Source: Bradyrhizobium zhanjiangense (GTDB taxonomy: Bacteria > Pseudomonadota > Alphaproteobacteria > Rhizobiales > Xanthobacteraceae). From it: DNA of 64,000 bases. The notes beneath the pieces were generated by a model that was not told the DNA's origin, made no database searches, and worked only from the letters and a program-made list of their open reading frames with translations. A program made the translations under genes and the position numbers. Shown in pieces: positions 8,429-16,721 of this stretch (the stretch's first letter is position 1; every line of letters begins with the position of its first letter). Where the stretch lies: the NCBI RefSeq assembly GCF_004114935.1, contig NZ_CP022221.1:310001-374000 (forward strand), written 5' to 3'.

Positions 8429-9139
8429 TTACTTTTGTTTACTTGCGCCCGGTAACTGCAAAGGCGGCGCCGTGCCGGGTTTGGCGCCCTGGCCGCAATC
8501 ACTGCTGCCGCCCTGCGGCAGCAGGGCCTGGACGCGGCCGCTGTCGGATTCCACACGTGAGACGCCGGTCGTCATGTCGACCATCAGACGGTCGCCGCGC
8601 AGCACGTTCTTGCACTGCGTCAAGACCACGCCGCCGATCATGGTGATGAGGTTGGTCTTGGTATCGAACACGGCGGTCTCGCCCGTTACCACCTGGTCCT
8701 TCTGGGTGACCACGACATTGCCGCGCGCCTCCAGCCGCTTGATCGCGGAGCTGCCGCCCGGACCGGGCGTTGCCGACTGCATCGGCGCCGCCTTCGCGCC
8801 CTTCGCCGCGGGCTGCGGCGTGGCCGGCTTATCGCCGCCGCTCGACTCGTAAAACACCACAAGCGTTTTCGAGGTCATGGTGGTGTCGCCCTGCACGACC
8901 TTCACATTGCCGGCGAAGGTCGCCTCCTTCTTCTTGTCGCGCATCTCGAGCGAGGCGGCCTCGATCTGGATCGGCTGATCGCGGTTTTGCGAAAAGCCCT
9001 GCATCGCGTTGGGCACGCCTTGCATCGTGCTCTGTGCGACCGCGCCACCTGTTGCCATCAGCACGACAGCGGCGGCAAGCGCGGCCGCGTTGATGATGGC
9101 GCTCCGCTTGTTGTCGTTGCGCGAAAAAAAACTGATCAT
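8429..9139 (-). CDS. lptA: LPS export periplasmic protein LptA
   Basis: A periplasmic OstA-domain protein that forms the beta-jellyroll bridge for LPS between LptC and LptD. A signal peptide is visible (hydrophobic residues about 15-35, ending GGAVAQ), then the LptA/OstA domain with IQIEAASLEMRDKKKEATF and NVVVTQKDQVVTGE. The start at ATG 9139 gives 236 residues. An upstream GTG at 9148 would overlap the lptC stop as GTGA and add three residues; either is possible. It is directly after lptC in the same operon. The C-terminal 30 residues are low-complexity. Confidence 0.92.
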   Translation of the reverse strand: MISFFSRNDNKRSAIINAAALAAAVVLMATGGAVAQSTMQGVPNAMQGFSQNRDQPIQIEAASLEMRDKKKEATFAGNVKVVQGDTTMTSKTLVVFYESSGGDKPATPQPAAKGAKAAPMQSATPGPGGSSAIKRLEARGNVVVTQKDQVVTGETAVFDTKTNLITMIGGVVLTQCKNVLRGDRLMVDMTTGVSRVESDSGRVQALLPQGGSSDCGQGAKPGTAPPLQLPGASKQK

Positions 9140-9144
9140 GAAAA

Positions 9145-9879
9145 TCACTTTGAATTGGCAGACTTGTTCTGAGGCGTGCGCGTCTTCGCAGGTGGCGCTG
9201 GATCGGGTGGCGCAGGCTGCGCGGCGGCGGTGTCGTCCAGCTTGTCGAGGTGCATCACCACGTTGCCCTCGAAGCGGATGAGATCGCCGCCCTCAGTGAT
9301 CCGCAGCCGGTCCGCAGTCAGCGTGCCGTTGGTCAGCTTGACGTCGACGCGCTCGTCGGAAGTGACCGTGCCTTTGTTCATGTCGACGAAGGCGGAGTTC
9401 AGCCGCGCCTCGTAGCCGGTGGAGGTACGCAGCAAGATGTCCTTGTGCAGATCGAGCTGCTGCTGCTTGTTGTCGAAACGGCCGGTGCGAGCGTCGAGGA
9501 ACAGGGTGGATTGATCCTCCATCAGGACCTTCGCGCGCAGATCGGCGAGATCGACATGATCGGGGTCGGTGATGTCCTGCGTCGCGGTCTTGGCCCAGAG
9601 CTCGTAGGGCCGCTGGTCCGGGGTGAAGCCGGCGAGATGCGGCGATTCCATCGTGATCTTGGTGCCCGACACCACCATGTTTCCGGAATCGAGCGGCAGC
9701 TTCGGCATCAGCATGCGGAACGGATTGAAGACCGACACGCCGACGATGGCGGCCATGGACAGCAGCACCGCGCCCGGCACCGCGACACGCAGAATCCGCA
9801 CCAGGCGGCTGTGGCGCGCCGCGCTGGCAAACTTCGCCGCAAGCGCGGCGTCGTAGGTGGGATTCTGGGCCGAGTTCAC
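9145..9879 (-). CDS. lptC: LPS export system protein LptC
   Basis: A 244-residue bitopic inner-membrane protein with one transmembrane segment at about residues 28-50 (ILRVAVPGAVLLSMAAIVGV) and a periplasmic LptC/OstA-like domain. It passes LPS from LptBFG to LptA. The C-terminal 25 residues are Pro- and Lys-rich. It is the first gene of the lptC-lptA-lptB-rpoN-hpf-ptsN series on the minus strand and its stop codon touches the lptA start. The upstream gene rnd is on the same strand, 144 bases away. Confidence 0.92.
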   Translation of the reverse strand: MNSAQNPTYDAALAAKFASAARHSRLVRILRVAVPGAVLLSMAAIVGVSVFNPFRMLMPKLPLDSGNMVVSGTKITMESPHLAGFTPDQRPYELWAKTATQDITDPDHVDLADLRAKVLMEDQSTLFLDARTGRFDNKQQQLDLHKDILLRTSTGYEARLNSAFVDMNKGTVTSDERVDVKLTNGTLTADRLRITEGGDLIRFEGNVVMHLDKLDDTAAAQPAPPDPAPPAKTRTPQNKSANSK

Positions 9880-10023
9880 CGCTGCTCCAGCGTGTCGCTA
9901 ACCTTGTCCAGTCGAAGGCGCCCCATTGTACCCGGCGCCGCCGAAATATGCAGCCGGCGACAGGCCGTTACGAAAGTGTCCGAAACGGGGCGGCAGCCCT
10001 GAACCTGGCGACCACAGGAGGCG

Positions 10024-10638
10024 TCAGGAATGCGCGAAAATGTCCTCTTCCGCCCAACCCTGCAGGTCGAGCAGGGCGCGGGTCGGCAGGAAGTCGAAAC
10101 AGGCCTGCGCCAGCTGGGTGCGGCCTTCCCGCACCAGCATGGCATCGAGCCGCTCGCGCAGGCCGTGCAGATGCAGCACGTCGGAGGCGGCATAGGCGAG
10201 CTGCGGCTCGGTCAGGCTGTCGGAGCCCCAGTCGCTGGACTGCTGCTGCTTGGAGAGGTCGATGTTGAGCACCTCGCGCACGAGGTCTTTCAGGCCATGG
10301 CGGTCGGTATAGGTGCGGGTCAGGCGGGAGGCGATCTTGGTGCAGTAGATCGGCCCGGTCATGACCCCGAAGGTCTGGTACAGCACCGCGATGTCGAACC
10401 GCGCGAAGTGGAAGATCTTGGTGATGGCGGGATTGGCCAGCAGCGCCTTCAGATTCGGCGCGTCGGTGTGGCCCTTGGGGATCTGCACCACGTCGGCACT
10501 GCCGTCGCCGGGCGAGAGCTGCACCACGCAGAGCCGGTCGCGGTGCGGGTTCAGCCCCATGGTCTCGGTGTCGATCGCCACCGCTCCGGTGTAGCGGGAC
10601 AGGTCGGGCAGGTCGCCGCGATGCAGGCGTACGGTCAT
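10024..10638 (-). CDS. rnd: Short-form ribonuclease D (DEDDy 3'-5' exonuclease)
   Basis: A 204-residue protein with a single DEDDy exonuclease domain: ExoI AIDTETMGL (Asp23, Glu25), ExoII around HFARFDIAVLY, and ExoIII YAASDVLHLHGL. The HRDC domains of E. coli RNase D (375 residues) are absent; this short form is common in Alphaproteobacteria. The predicted job is trimming of tRNA or other stable RNA 3' ends. It stands before the LPS export genes on the same strand and may be transcribed with them. The 113 bases between it and the UbiA-like gene show only a GC-rich possible hairpin near 10731-10751. Confidence 0.9.
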   Translation of the reverse strand: MTVRLHRGDLPDLSRYTGAVAIDTETMGLNPHRDRLCVVQLSPGDGSADVVQIPKGHTDAPNLKALLANPAITKIFHFARFDIAVLYQTFGVMTGPIYCTKIASRLTRTYTDRHGLKDLVREVLNIDLSKQQQSSDWGSDSLTEPQLAYAASDVLHLHGLRERLDAMLVREGRTQLAQACFDFLPTRALLDLQGWAEEDIFAHS

Positions 10639-10751
10639 GGCGTTTCAAAACCTCGAATCGGTCGGTCGGCAGAATAGGCTAATCGGGATTACCCGCGATG
10701 TATCCACTCGCAGCACGCCGCGCAAGCGCCGGCCGTGACCTTACGGGCCGG

Positions 10752-12077
10752 TCAGATCGCCGCCAGCATGATGCAGAGCATCGCCGCCACCGTGATGCGG
10801 CTGGGGCCGTCGCGGAAAGCGTAGAGAATCGGATCGTCAGGCATCTCGCGGCGATGCGCCATCATCAGGGCGCGGCCGAACCAGTAGAGCAGCAGCGGGT
10901 TGAGCAGCCATAGCATCCAGGGGCGGCTGTAGAGCGGCGTCACTGCGGAGGAGGAGACGTAGAGCGAGAACACGGTCACCGCGTTCATCGCGCTCGCCGC
11001 CGCCATCGCGGCGATGACATGCAGATCGGTGATCCTGTAGTCGCGGTTGGAGGGATCGGCGAGGCCGGCGCTCTCGCGCATGCTGAGCTCGCTGAAGCGC
11101 TTGATCAAGGCGAGCGAGGTGAACACGAACAGCGAGAAGATCAACAGCCATTCCGACAGCACCACGCCGACGCCGACGGCGCCGGCGATGATGCGCAAGC
11201 TGTAGAGGCCCGCCAGCGTCACCACGTCGACCAGCATCTTGCGCTTGAGCGCGAGCGAATAGGCGATCGTGGTGACGAGGTAGGCGCCGAGCACGCCGAG
11301 GAAGAGGGGCGAGATGCAGAGGCCGGCGACGAGCGCGAACAACCACAGTGCAGGAATCGCTGATAGCGCGGAGGAGATCGGCAAATCGCCGGCCGCGAGC
11401 GCGCGATGGCGCTTGGTTGGATGCTGCCGGTCGGCCGCGAGATCCAGGAGATCGTTCATCAGATAGGCGCCCGACGCGCAGGCCGAGAACGCCATGAACG
11501 CCAGCAGCGCATAGCCGAGCGTCGAAAGGTTCAGCTGATGCGCGGTGAGCGCCGGCACGAACACCAGCGTGTTCTTGGCGTATTGATAGACGCGCAGCGC
11601 CTTGGCCCAGGTTCTTAGGCTGACGCGACTTCCGCCTCGGTTGTCGATGCGCTCGACCGCGCCGCGATCGAACGGCAACGTGTTGCCCGCAGCAAGATCG
11701 GCCGGCGTCACGACGCCGTCAAAACCAAGATGCGCGGCAATGCCCGTCGCATGATCGACGAAACGTCCGGCGACGAGATAGATCTTCGCGCCCCGCGCCC
11801 GCGCCGCCAGCGCCCGGTTCAGCACATCGGAATCATAGGGCAGATGGGCATAGTCGATCTCGGCCCGCGCCAGGATTTCCGTGAGCGCCGCCATGCCCGC
11901 CCGTCCGCCTGCGCCGAAGCGGGCCAGCATGCGGCCAGGCGCGCTGAACAGCGCTTCCATCAGCAGTTCGGAACGCAGCAGCGCGCCTTCCATGTCGACG
12001 ACAAGCGTCCGCCCAGCCGCCGCAATCGCCGACGGTGCCGGGTCGCTAGAATCGTACTGCCGGGCAGGCTGCTCCAT
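10752..12077 (-). CDS. UbiA-family prenyltransferase with degenerate N-terminal HAD domain (decaprenyl-phosphate phosphoribosyltransferase-like)
   Basis: A 441-residue fusion. Residues about 24-135 resemble a HAD-phosphatase domain, and residues about 160-441 form a multi-spanning UbiA prenyltransferase with the diagnostic motif NDLLDLAAD at 208-216 and a second motif around YSLALKRKMLVDVVTLAGLY. The UbiA part is of the DPPR-synthase type (5-phosphoribose transfer to polyprenyl phosphate, as in mycobacterial Rv3806c). The HAD part reads VVDMEGALL, so the second Asp of motif I is Glu, the motif II Ser/Thr is not seen, and the motif III Lys and motif IV acid region are lacking. DprE1- and DprE2-like genes lie 4.7-6.7 kb away and would act next in making polyprenyl-phospho-arabinose. 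The substrate is inferred. Confidence 0.78.
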   Translation of the reverse strand: MEQPARQYDSSDPAPSAIAAAGRTLVVDMEGALLRSELLMEALFSAPGRMLARFGAGGRAGMAALTEILARAEIDYAHLPYDSDVLNRALAARARGAKIYLVAGRFVDHATGIAAHLGFDGVVTPADLAAGNTLPFDRGAVERIDNRGGSRVSLRTWAKALRVYQYAKNTLVFVPALTAHQLNLSTLGYALLAFMAFSACASGAYLMNDLLDLAADRQHPTKRHRALAAGDLPISSALSAIPALWLFALVAGLCISPLFLGVLGAYLVTTIAYSLALKRKMLVDVVTLAGLYSLRIIAGAVGVGVVLSEWLLIFSLFVFTSLALIKRFSELSMRESAGLADPSNRDYRITDLHVIAAMAAASAMNAVTVFSLYVSSSAVTPLYSRPWMLWLLNPLLLYWFGRALMMAHRREMPDDPILYAFRDGPSRITVAAMLCIMLAAI

Positions 12078-12358
12078 CCGAAAATGCTCTTACTTGCCGC
12101 CAAATGACCGGCCCAAAGGCCGGGGAGCAGGGGAAATGGACGGCCGCGAGCCTAAGCGGCATTCGCTAAGGGCGGCTTAACTTGCCGTAAGAGGGGGCGG
12201 ACGGTCTCCCGCCGAAGGCCCTGTTGCCCAAATCCCACAACCCGCGCGCGCATCCTGTTCCGGCAGAGCTTTTGCCTTGCGCCCTGTGGACATCGTCCCA
12301 GCCCACCCTATCTGCCAGTTTCTCGCGCCCCCGTCGCCCTCACCCTGAATCAGGTGCC

Positions 12359-13630
12359 ATGACCGAACAGACGCTCGCTGCGCCCGTCGACGACCCAAGG
12401 GAACGCCAACGCGGCTTTTCGCGCTATCAGGCGGTCCTGATCGCGCTGCTCGCGTTCACGCAGTTCACGATCATCCTCGATTTCATCATCATGTCGCCGC
12501 TCGGCGCCATCCTGATGCCCTCGCTCAACATCACGGCCGGGCAGTTCGGCGTCGCGGTGTCGGCCTACGCGTTCAGTGCGGGGATCTCGGGCATCCTGGC
12601 CGCCGGCTTTGCCGATCGCTTCGATCGCAAGCGCCTGCTCTTGTTCTTCTATGTCGGCTTCACGCTCGGAACGATGCTCTGCGCCGCCGCGCAGACCTAC
12701 CATGTGCTGCTGCTCGGCAGGATCGTGACCGGATTGTTCGGCGGCGTGATCGGCTCGGTCGTGCTCGCCATCGTCACCGACCTGTTTCCGCTGCACCTGC
12801 GCGGCCGCGTGATGGGCTTCATCCAGACCGCGTTTGCCGCGAGCCAGGTGCTCGGCATTCCCGCCGGGCTGTTTCTCGCCAATCACTGGAACTGGCATGT
12901 CTGCTTCGCCGCAATCGTCGTGGTGTCGATCGCCGCGATCGCGATCATCGCCCTGGTCATGGAGCCGGTCGACGCGCACCTGAAATTGAAGCAGGACAGA
13001 AACCCGTTCCGCCATCTGATCGCGACGATCGGACAGACGCGCTATACGCTGGCCTTCGCCGTCACAACGCTGCTGGCGACCGGCGGCTACATGCTGATGC
13101 CGTTCTCCAGCGCCTTCACCGTGCACAATCTCGGCATCGATATTACGCATCTGCCGACGATCTATCTCGTCTCCGGCCTGTTCAGCATCGTCACCGGGCC
13201 GCTGGTCGGCAGGGCGAGCGACGCGTTCGGCAAATACCCGACCTTCGTGTTCGGCAGCGTGGTGTCGGTGATCATGGTGCTGATCTACACCCATCTCGGC
13301 CACGTCTCGCTGGCGACCGCGATCCTCGTCAACGTCTTGATGTTCGTCGGCATCTTCTCGCGCATGATCCCGTCGCAGGCCTTGATGTCGGCGATCCCCG
13401 ACGCGAGCCAGCGCGGCTCGTTCAGCGCGGTCAGCGCCTCGCTGCAGCAGCTCTCCGGCGGGCTCGGCTCGGTGCTCGCCGCAGGCATCATCGCGCAGCA
13501 GGCGGACGGCTCGCTGATCCATTTCGACCGCCTAGGCTACATCGTCGTCGCGACCTCGATCGTCTCGCTGGTCGCGATGTATTTTGTGCAGAAGGCGGTG
13601 GCGGAGCGGGCGGGGAAGCGGGTGGTGTGA
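12359..13630 (+). CDS. MFS transporter
   Basis: A 423-residue major facilitator protein with about 12 hydrophobic segments; the loop between helices 2 and 3 carries GFADRFDRKRLLLF, the usual MFS motif A position. The opening EQTLAAPVDDPRERQRGFSRYQ is cytoplasmic. I chose the ATG at 12359 because upstream in-frame text has no membrane segment. It resembles DHA1-type sugar or drug exporters, but the substrate is not evident. The 281 bases upstream, between it and the divergent UbiA-like gene, show nothing I can name. The next gene, a MarR regulator, is convergent, so it is not in the same transcript. Confidence 0.85.
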   Translation: MTEQTLAAPVDDPRERQRGFSRYQAVLIALLAFTQFTIILDFIIMSPLGAILMPSLNITAGQFGVAVSAYAFSAGISGILAAGFADRFDRKRLLLFFYVGFTLGTMLCAAAQTYHVLLLGRIVTGLFGGVIGSVVLAIVTDLFPLHLRGRVMGFIQTAFAASQVLGIPAGLFLANHWNWHVCFAAIVVVSIAAIAIIALVMEPVDAHLKLKQDRNPFRHLIATIGQTRYTLAFAVTTLLATGGYMLMPFSSAFTVHNLGIDITHLPTIYLVSGLFSIVTGPLVGRASDAFGKYPTFVFGSVVSVIMVLIYTHLGHVSLATAILVNVLMFVGIFSRMIPSQALMSAIPDASQRGSFSAVSASLQQLSGGLGSVLAAGIIAQQADGSLIHFDRLGYIVVATSIVSLVAMYFVQKAVAERAGKRVV

Positions 13631-13717
13631 GGGCGGCGGGCTGATTTGTACTACAGAGGCACCGTTGTGGCGGCGATACTTCGGCGATCCCAATAAGTCA
13701 TCGTCCGAACCGCTGGA

Positions 13718-14194
13718 CTAGCCTCGCTCTTCAGGCTCATCGTTGCTCTCCAGTTTCTTCCGTAGCGCCGTGACGACACGGTGAACGGCTTGCAGGTCCT
13801 TGACTGCGAGCCCTTCCGAAAGGCCGTTGGCCCACGGCGCCTGCAAAGCCATGGCAGCGTCGAAAGTGCGCCGTCCCTTATCGGTCAGGACGACAAGTTG
13901 CGCTCGCCGGTGATGCGGGTTGGCCTCGAGCGCCACAAGCCCTTCCGCGAGAAGGTCGTTGACGATCCGCTGCACGTTCTGCCGATTGGCACCCAGATCG
14001 CGGGCAATCCATGCGACTGGCTGGGGGCGCTCTGCATGCACGATGGCGCCGAGGATTTGCCAGCGGGCGCTCGTGAGCCCGAGGCGGGCCACCAAGCGGT
14101 CGCCTGCGGTCAAGAGCAGGCTGTTCAGCCGGAACAGGTCAAGCATGAGGTTGGTCAGGGCATCGCCGGCTGGCGTGCGTTCGGATTTCAGCAT
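13718..14194 (-). CDS. MarR-family transcriptional regulator
   Basis: A 158-residue winged-helix protein with MarR architecture: N-terminal dimer helices, a recognition region around AWIARDLGANRQNVQRIVNDLLAEGLV, and a wing with NPHHRRAQLVVLTDKGR. It is divergent from a small monooxygenase-like gene, and the shared intergenic region carries AT-rich palindromes that fit MarR operators. It probably represses that unit and itself and responds to a small ligand. The ligand is unknown. Confidence 0.88.
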   Translation of the reverse strand: MLKSERTPAGDALTNLMLDLFRLNSLLLTAGDRLVARLGLTSARWQILGAIVHAERPQPVAWIARDLGANRQNVQRIVNDLLAEGLVALEANPHHRRAQLVVLTDKGRRTFDAAMALQAPWANGLSEGLAVKDLQAVHRVVTALRKKLESNDEPEERG

Positions 14195-14213
14195 CTGTCA
14201 CCATAAATCTAGA

Positions 14214-14265
14214 TTGACATTATGATGTCAAATTGGTATATAGCATAATACCATGATGACATCAT
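14214..14265. promoter_or_regulatory. Palindromic operator sites between marR-like gene and ABM gene
   Basis: TTGACAT (14214-14220) and ATGTCAA (14225-14231) form a perfect 7-bp inverted repeat around TATG. GGTAT (14235-14239) pairs with ATACC (14248-14252). ATGATG-A-CATCAT (14253-14265) forms a third, centred palindrome. TGACATNAT/ATGATGTCA text is shared between the outer two sites. This AT-rich region contrasts with the GC-rich surroundings and lies 20-70 bases from the regulator start, as expected for autoregulated MarR systems. Confidence 0.65.
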
Positions 14266-14288
14266 GCAACCAACCTCACGGAGGCTTC

Positions 14289-14657
14289 ATGTCGCACCTA
14301 CGCCCACTGGACCCCGCCTTTCCGATCGATCGTCAGCTCGGCATCGATACCAGCCCTGTCGTGCTGGTGAATGTCTTCACGCTCGACAAGGCCGACGAGC
14401 AGAGCTTCCTCCAGGTCTGGCAGGACGATGCCGCCTTCATGAAGCGGCAGCCGGGCTTCATCTCCACCCAGCTTCACCGCGCGATCGGCGAAAGCCCGAC
14501 CTATCTGAACTATGCCGTCTGGGAATCGACCGCCCACTTCCGGGCTGCGTTCACGCACCCTGAGTTCAGATCGAAGATCTCGGCCTATCCCTCGTCCGCC
14601 GTCGCCTCTCCGCACCTGTTCCAGAAGGTCGCCGTGCCCGGCAACTGCGTCGCGTAG
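14289..14657 (+). CDS. Antibiotic biosynthesis monooxygenase (ABM)-domain protein
   Basis: A 122-residue protein with one ABM dimeric alpha-beta barrel domain: VVLVNVFTLDKADEQSFLQVW, then FMKRQPGFISTQLHRAI and YLNYAVWESTAHFRAAF. The ATG at 14289 is preceded by GGAG at 14279-14282, which favours it over the upstream ATG at 14253 that lies inside a predicted operator. Members act as cofactor-free oxygenases on quinones or as unrelated small-ligand proteins. It is divergent from the MarR-like gene and 25 bases before the broken membrane gene, so all three probably form one regulated unit. Confidence 0.82.
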   Translation: MSHLRPLDPAFPIDRQLGIDTSPVVLVNVFTLDKADEQSFLQVWQDDAAFMKRQPGFISTQLHRAIGESPTYLNYAVWESTAHFRAAFTHPEFRSKISAYPSSAVASPHLFQKVAVPGNCVA

Positions 14658-14682
14658 CTCGCTTCGAAAACGGCAGGATCCG

Positions 14683-15155
14683 ATGACCAAGATCATCCAC
14701 CCGATAGCGGGCGCGGTCGCACTGACGACTGTTGCGACCTTCTGGCTTTCCACGGCTTTCGCGGAGATGCTCGCGTCACACGCGAGCGTGACCATGGTCA
14801 AAACGGCCATCCCATGGGGCTCCCTGCTGTTGGTACCGGCGCTGGCAGTAACGGGCGGCTCGGGCTCTTCCTCGCTAAGAAGCGACGCGCTGGCCTGATC
14901 GGTGGGAAGATCAAACGCATGCCGTTCATTGCCGGCAACGGCATCCTGGTTCTCATTCCCGCTGCCTTGTTTCTAGCTTCCAAGGCGAAGGTCGCCGAGT
15001 TCGACTCCACGTTCTACGCGGTGCAGGCGCTCGAACTGCTTGCCGGCGCCACCAACATCGTTCTTCTCGGTCTCAATACGCGGGATGGCTTCAAGGTGAA
15101 GGGCCGCTTCCGCGCCCGCCCAGGCGGGCGCTTCGACGCCAAGGCAAAGGTCTGA
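14683..15155 (+). pseudogene. Frameshifted small integral-membrane protein gene
   Basis: The first frame starts at ATG 14683 (MTKIIHPIAGAVALTTVATF) and encodes two hydrophobic segments up to LLLVPALAVTGGSG near 14860. The continuation is in another frame, from FLAKKRRAG through IAGNGILVLIPAALFLASK and FYAVQALELLAGATN to the stop at 15155. Joined, they give a plausible protein of about 155 residues with four membrane segments. The shift is equivalent to loss of one base near 14850-14875 in a GGGCGGCTCGGGCTC stretch. No start or ribosome site is seen for the second half. It is either a true pseudogene or a sequencing error; programmed shifting is unlikely because no slippery site is visible. 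Confidence 0.7.
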
Positions 15156-15266
15156 GGACCGCCCGCAACCTCGCTCTCGATCGATCAGCCCCGCTCATGT
15201 CCGGAATTGCCGGACTCCCGATTTCCGAAAGGCAATGATGATGAAATTGGAGATCCGGGACTCCTA

Positions 15267-15292
15267 GAGTCCATAAACGGAGTCCATAAACG
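15267..15292. repeat. Tandem 13-bp direct repeat near tRNA-Leu
   Basis: GAGTCCATAAACG occurs twice head to tail at 15267-15279 and 15280-15292. It lies about 80 bases beyond the 3' end of the tRNA-Leu gene. A simple slippage duplication is the plainest explanation. Confidence 0.7.
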
Positions 15293-15369
15293 CTGTGTCC
15301 CGGCCTTGTGTACCGGTCAGCGGCTCAATTTCCCTGCAAATGAGCGATTTCAACCACTTGGGTTGGGGA

Positions 15370-15456
<87 letters not shown>

Positions 15457-15607
15457 ATGCCGTTTGGGGCACGGAGGCGGTTACTACGGTTCGGTGACGC
15501 CGTTGTCAATTCATGCGTGAAGCCTGTTTCGGGATGCCGATTGCGCATCGCAAACCGGCCCGATACAAGCCTGACAACACGTTACCCACCTGCAGGAACC
15601 GACCCCC

Positions 15608-16573
15608 ATGGCATCGAATCTGGACACGCTCGTCACGATTTTCGGCGGATCGGGGTTTTTGGGCCGGAATGTCGTCCGCGCCCTGTGCAAGCGCGATTAC
15701 CGGATCCGGGTCGCGGTGCGGCGGCCGGAACTGGCCGGATACCTCCAGCCCTCCGGCAAGGTTGGGCAGGTCCACACCGTGCAGGCGAACCTGCGCTATC
15801 CGGCCTCGGTCGAGGCGGCGCTGCGTGATTCGCATGTCGTGATCAACCTCGTGGGCGTCCTCACCGAGGGCGGCCAGCAGACCTTTGACGCCGTCCAGGC
15901 CAAGGGTGCCGAAACCGTCGCCAAGGCGGCGGCGGCCGCCGGCGCCAGCCTGGTGCATGTCTCCGCCATCGGCGCCGACGCCAAATCGCCCTCGCGCTAC
16001 GCCAAGGCCAAGGCGGCCGGGGAGGAGGCGGTAAGGGCAGCCGTGCCGTCGGCGACGATCTTCCGTCCCTCCCTGATGTTCGGGCCCGAGGACCAGTTCA
16101 CCAACCGCTTTGCCGCGCTGGCCCGGATTTCGCCGGTGCTGCCGCTGATCGGCGGCGAGACCAAGGTACAGCCGGTCTATGTCGCCGACGTCGCCACTGC
16201 GATCGCCGACGCCGTCGACGGCAAGGCCAAGGCGGGCGCGACCTACGAGCTCGGCGGGCCGGACGTGCTGACCATGCGCGCGATCATCGAGGCCATCCTC
16301 GCAATCACCAATCGCGAGCGGATGCTGATCCCGCTGCCGTTCGGGCTCGCCCGCTTCAAGGCTAACTTCCTGCAGTTCGCGCCGGGCGCGCTGAAGCTGA
16401 CGCCGGACCAGGTCACGATGCTCGAGCTCGACAATGTCGTGTCGGATGCGGCGAAGGCGGCGGGCCTGACGCTGGAAGGGCTCGGCATCACCCCCGATTC
16501 GCTCGACACCATTGCCCCGCAATATCTCTGGCGCTTCCGCGCGGCGGGCCAGTTTCAGCGCAAGAGCGCGTGA
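15608..16573 (+). CDS. NDUFA9-like NAD(P)-binding epimerase-family protein
   Basis: A 321-residue atypical short-chain dehydrogenase. The nucleotide-binding motif GGSGFLG is at residues 13-19, followed by a Rossmann fold with HVVINLVGVLTEGG. The canonical catalytic Tyr-Lys pair survives in part as SRYAKAKAAGE. The sequence is of the complex I NDUFA9 (39-kDa) subunit type, found as a stand-alone gene in Alphaproteobacteria where it may help complex I assembly or stability. It stands alone after tRNA-Leu on the opposite strand. Oxidoreductase activity is not assured. Confidence 0.85.
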   Translation: MASNLDTLVTIFGGSGFLGRNVVRALCKRDYRIRVAVRRPELAGYLQPSGKVGQVHTVQANLRYPASVEAALRDSHVVINLVGVLTEGGQQTFDAVQAKGAETVAKAAAAAGASLVHVSAIGADAKSPSRYAKAKAAGEEAVRAAVPSATIFRPSLMFGPEDQFTNRFAALARISPVLPLIGGETKVQPVYVADVATAIADAVDGKAKAGATYELGGPDVLTMRAIIEAILAITNRERMLIPLPFGLARFKANFLQFAPGALKLTPDQVTMLELDNVVSDAAKAAGLTLEGLGITPDSLDTIAPQYLWRFRAAGQFQRKSA

Positions 16574-16580
16574 GGTTGAC

Positions 16581-16700
16581 ACCTCTCCCGCTTGCGGGAG
16601 AGGTCGCCGCGAAGCGGCGGGTGAGGGCTTTCTCGTCATCGGGATCTTTCTGTGGAGACACCCTCTCCCCGACCCTCCCCCGCAAGCGGGGGAGCGAGCG
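16581..16700. repeat. Palindromic repeat, CTCTCCCGCTTGCGGGAGAG family, copy 1
   Basis: The unit has a short palindrome CTCTCCCGCTTGCGGGAGAG, a connector with GGTGAGGG and TGGAGACACCCTCTCC, and a closing palindrome CCTCCCCCGCAAGCGGGGGAG. Two hairpins flank a central spacer and the ends can also pair with each other. Related units occur at 23432, 27961, 28501, 37551, 45116, 50600 and 56131. This copy fills the gap between two convergent genes. Confidence 0.85.
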
Positions 16701-16721
16701 CACCGCCGGTGCGGATACACC

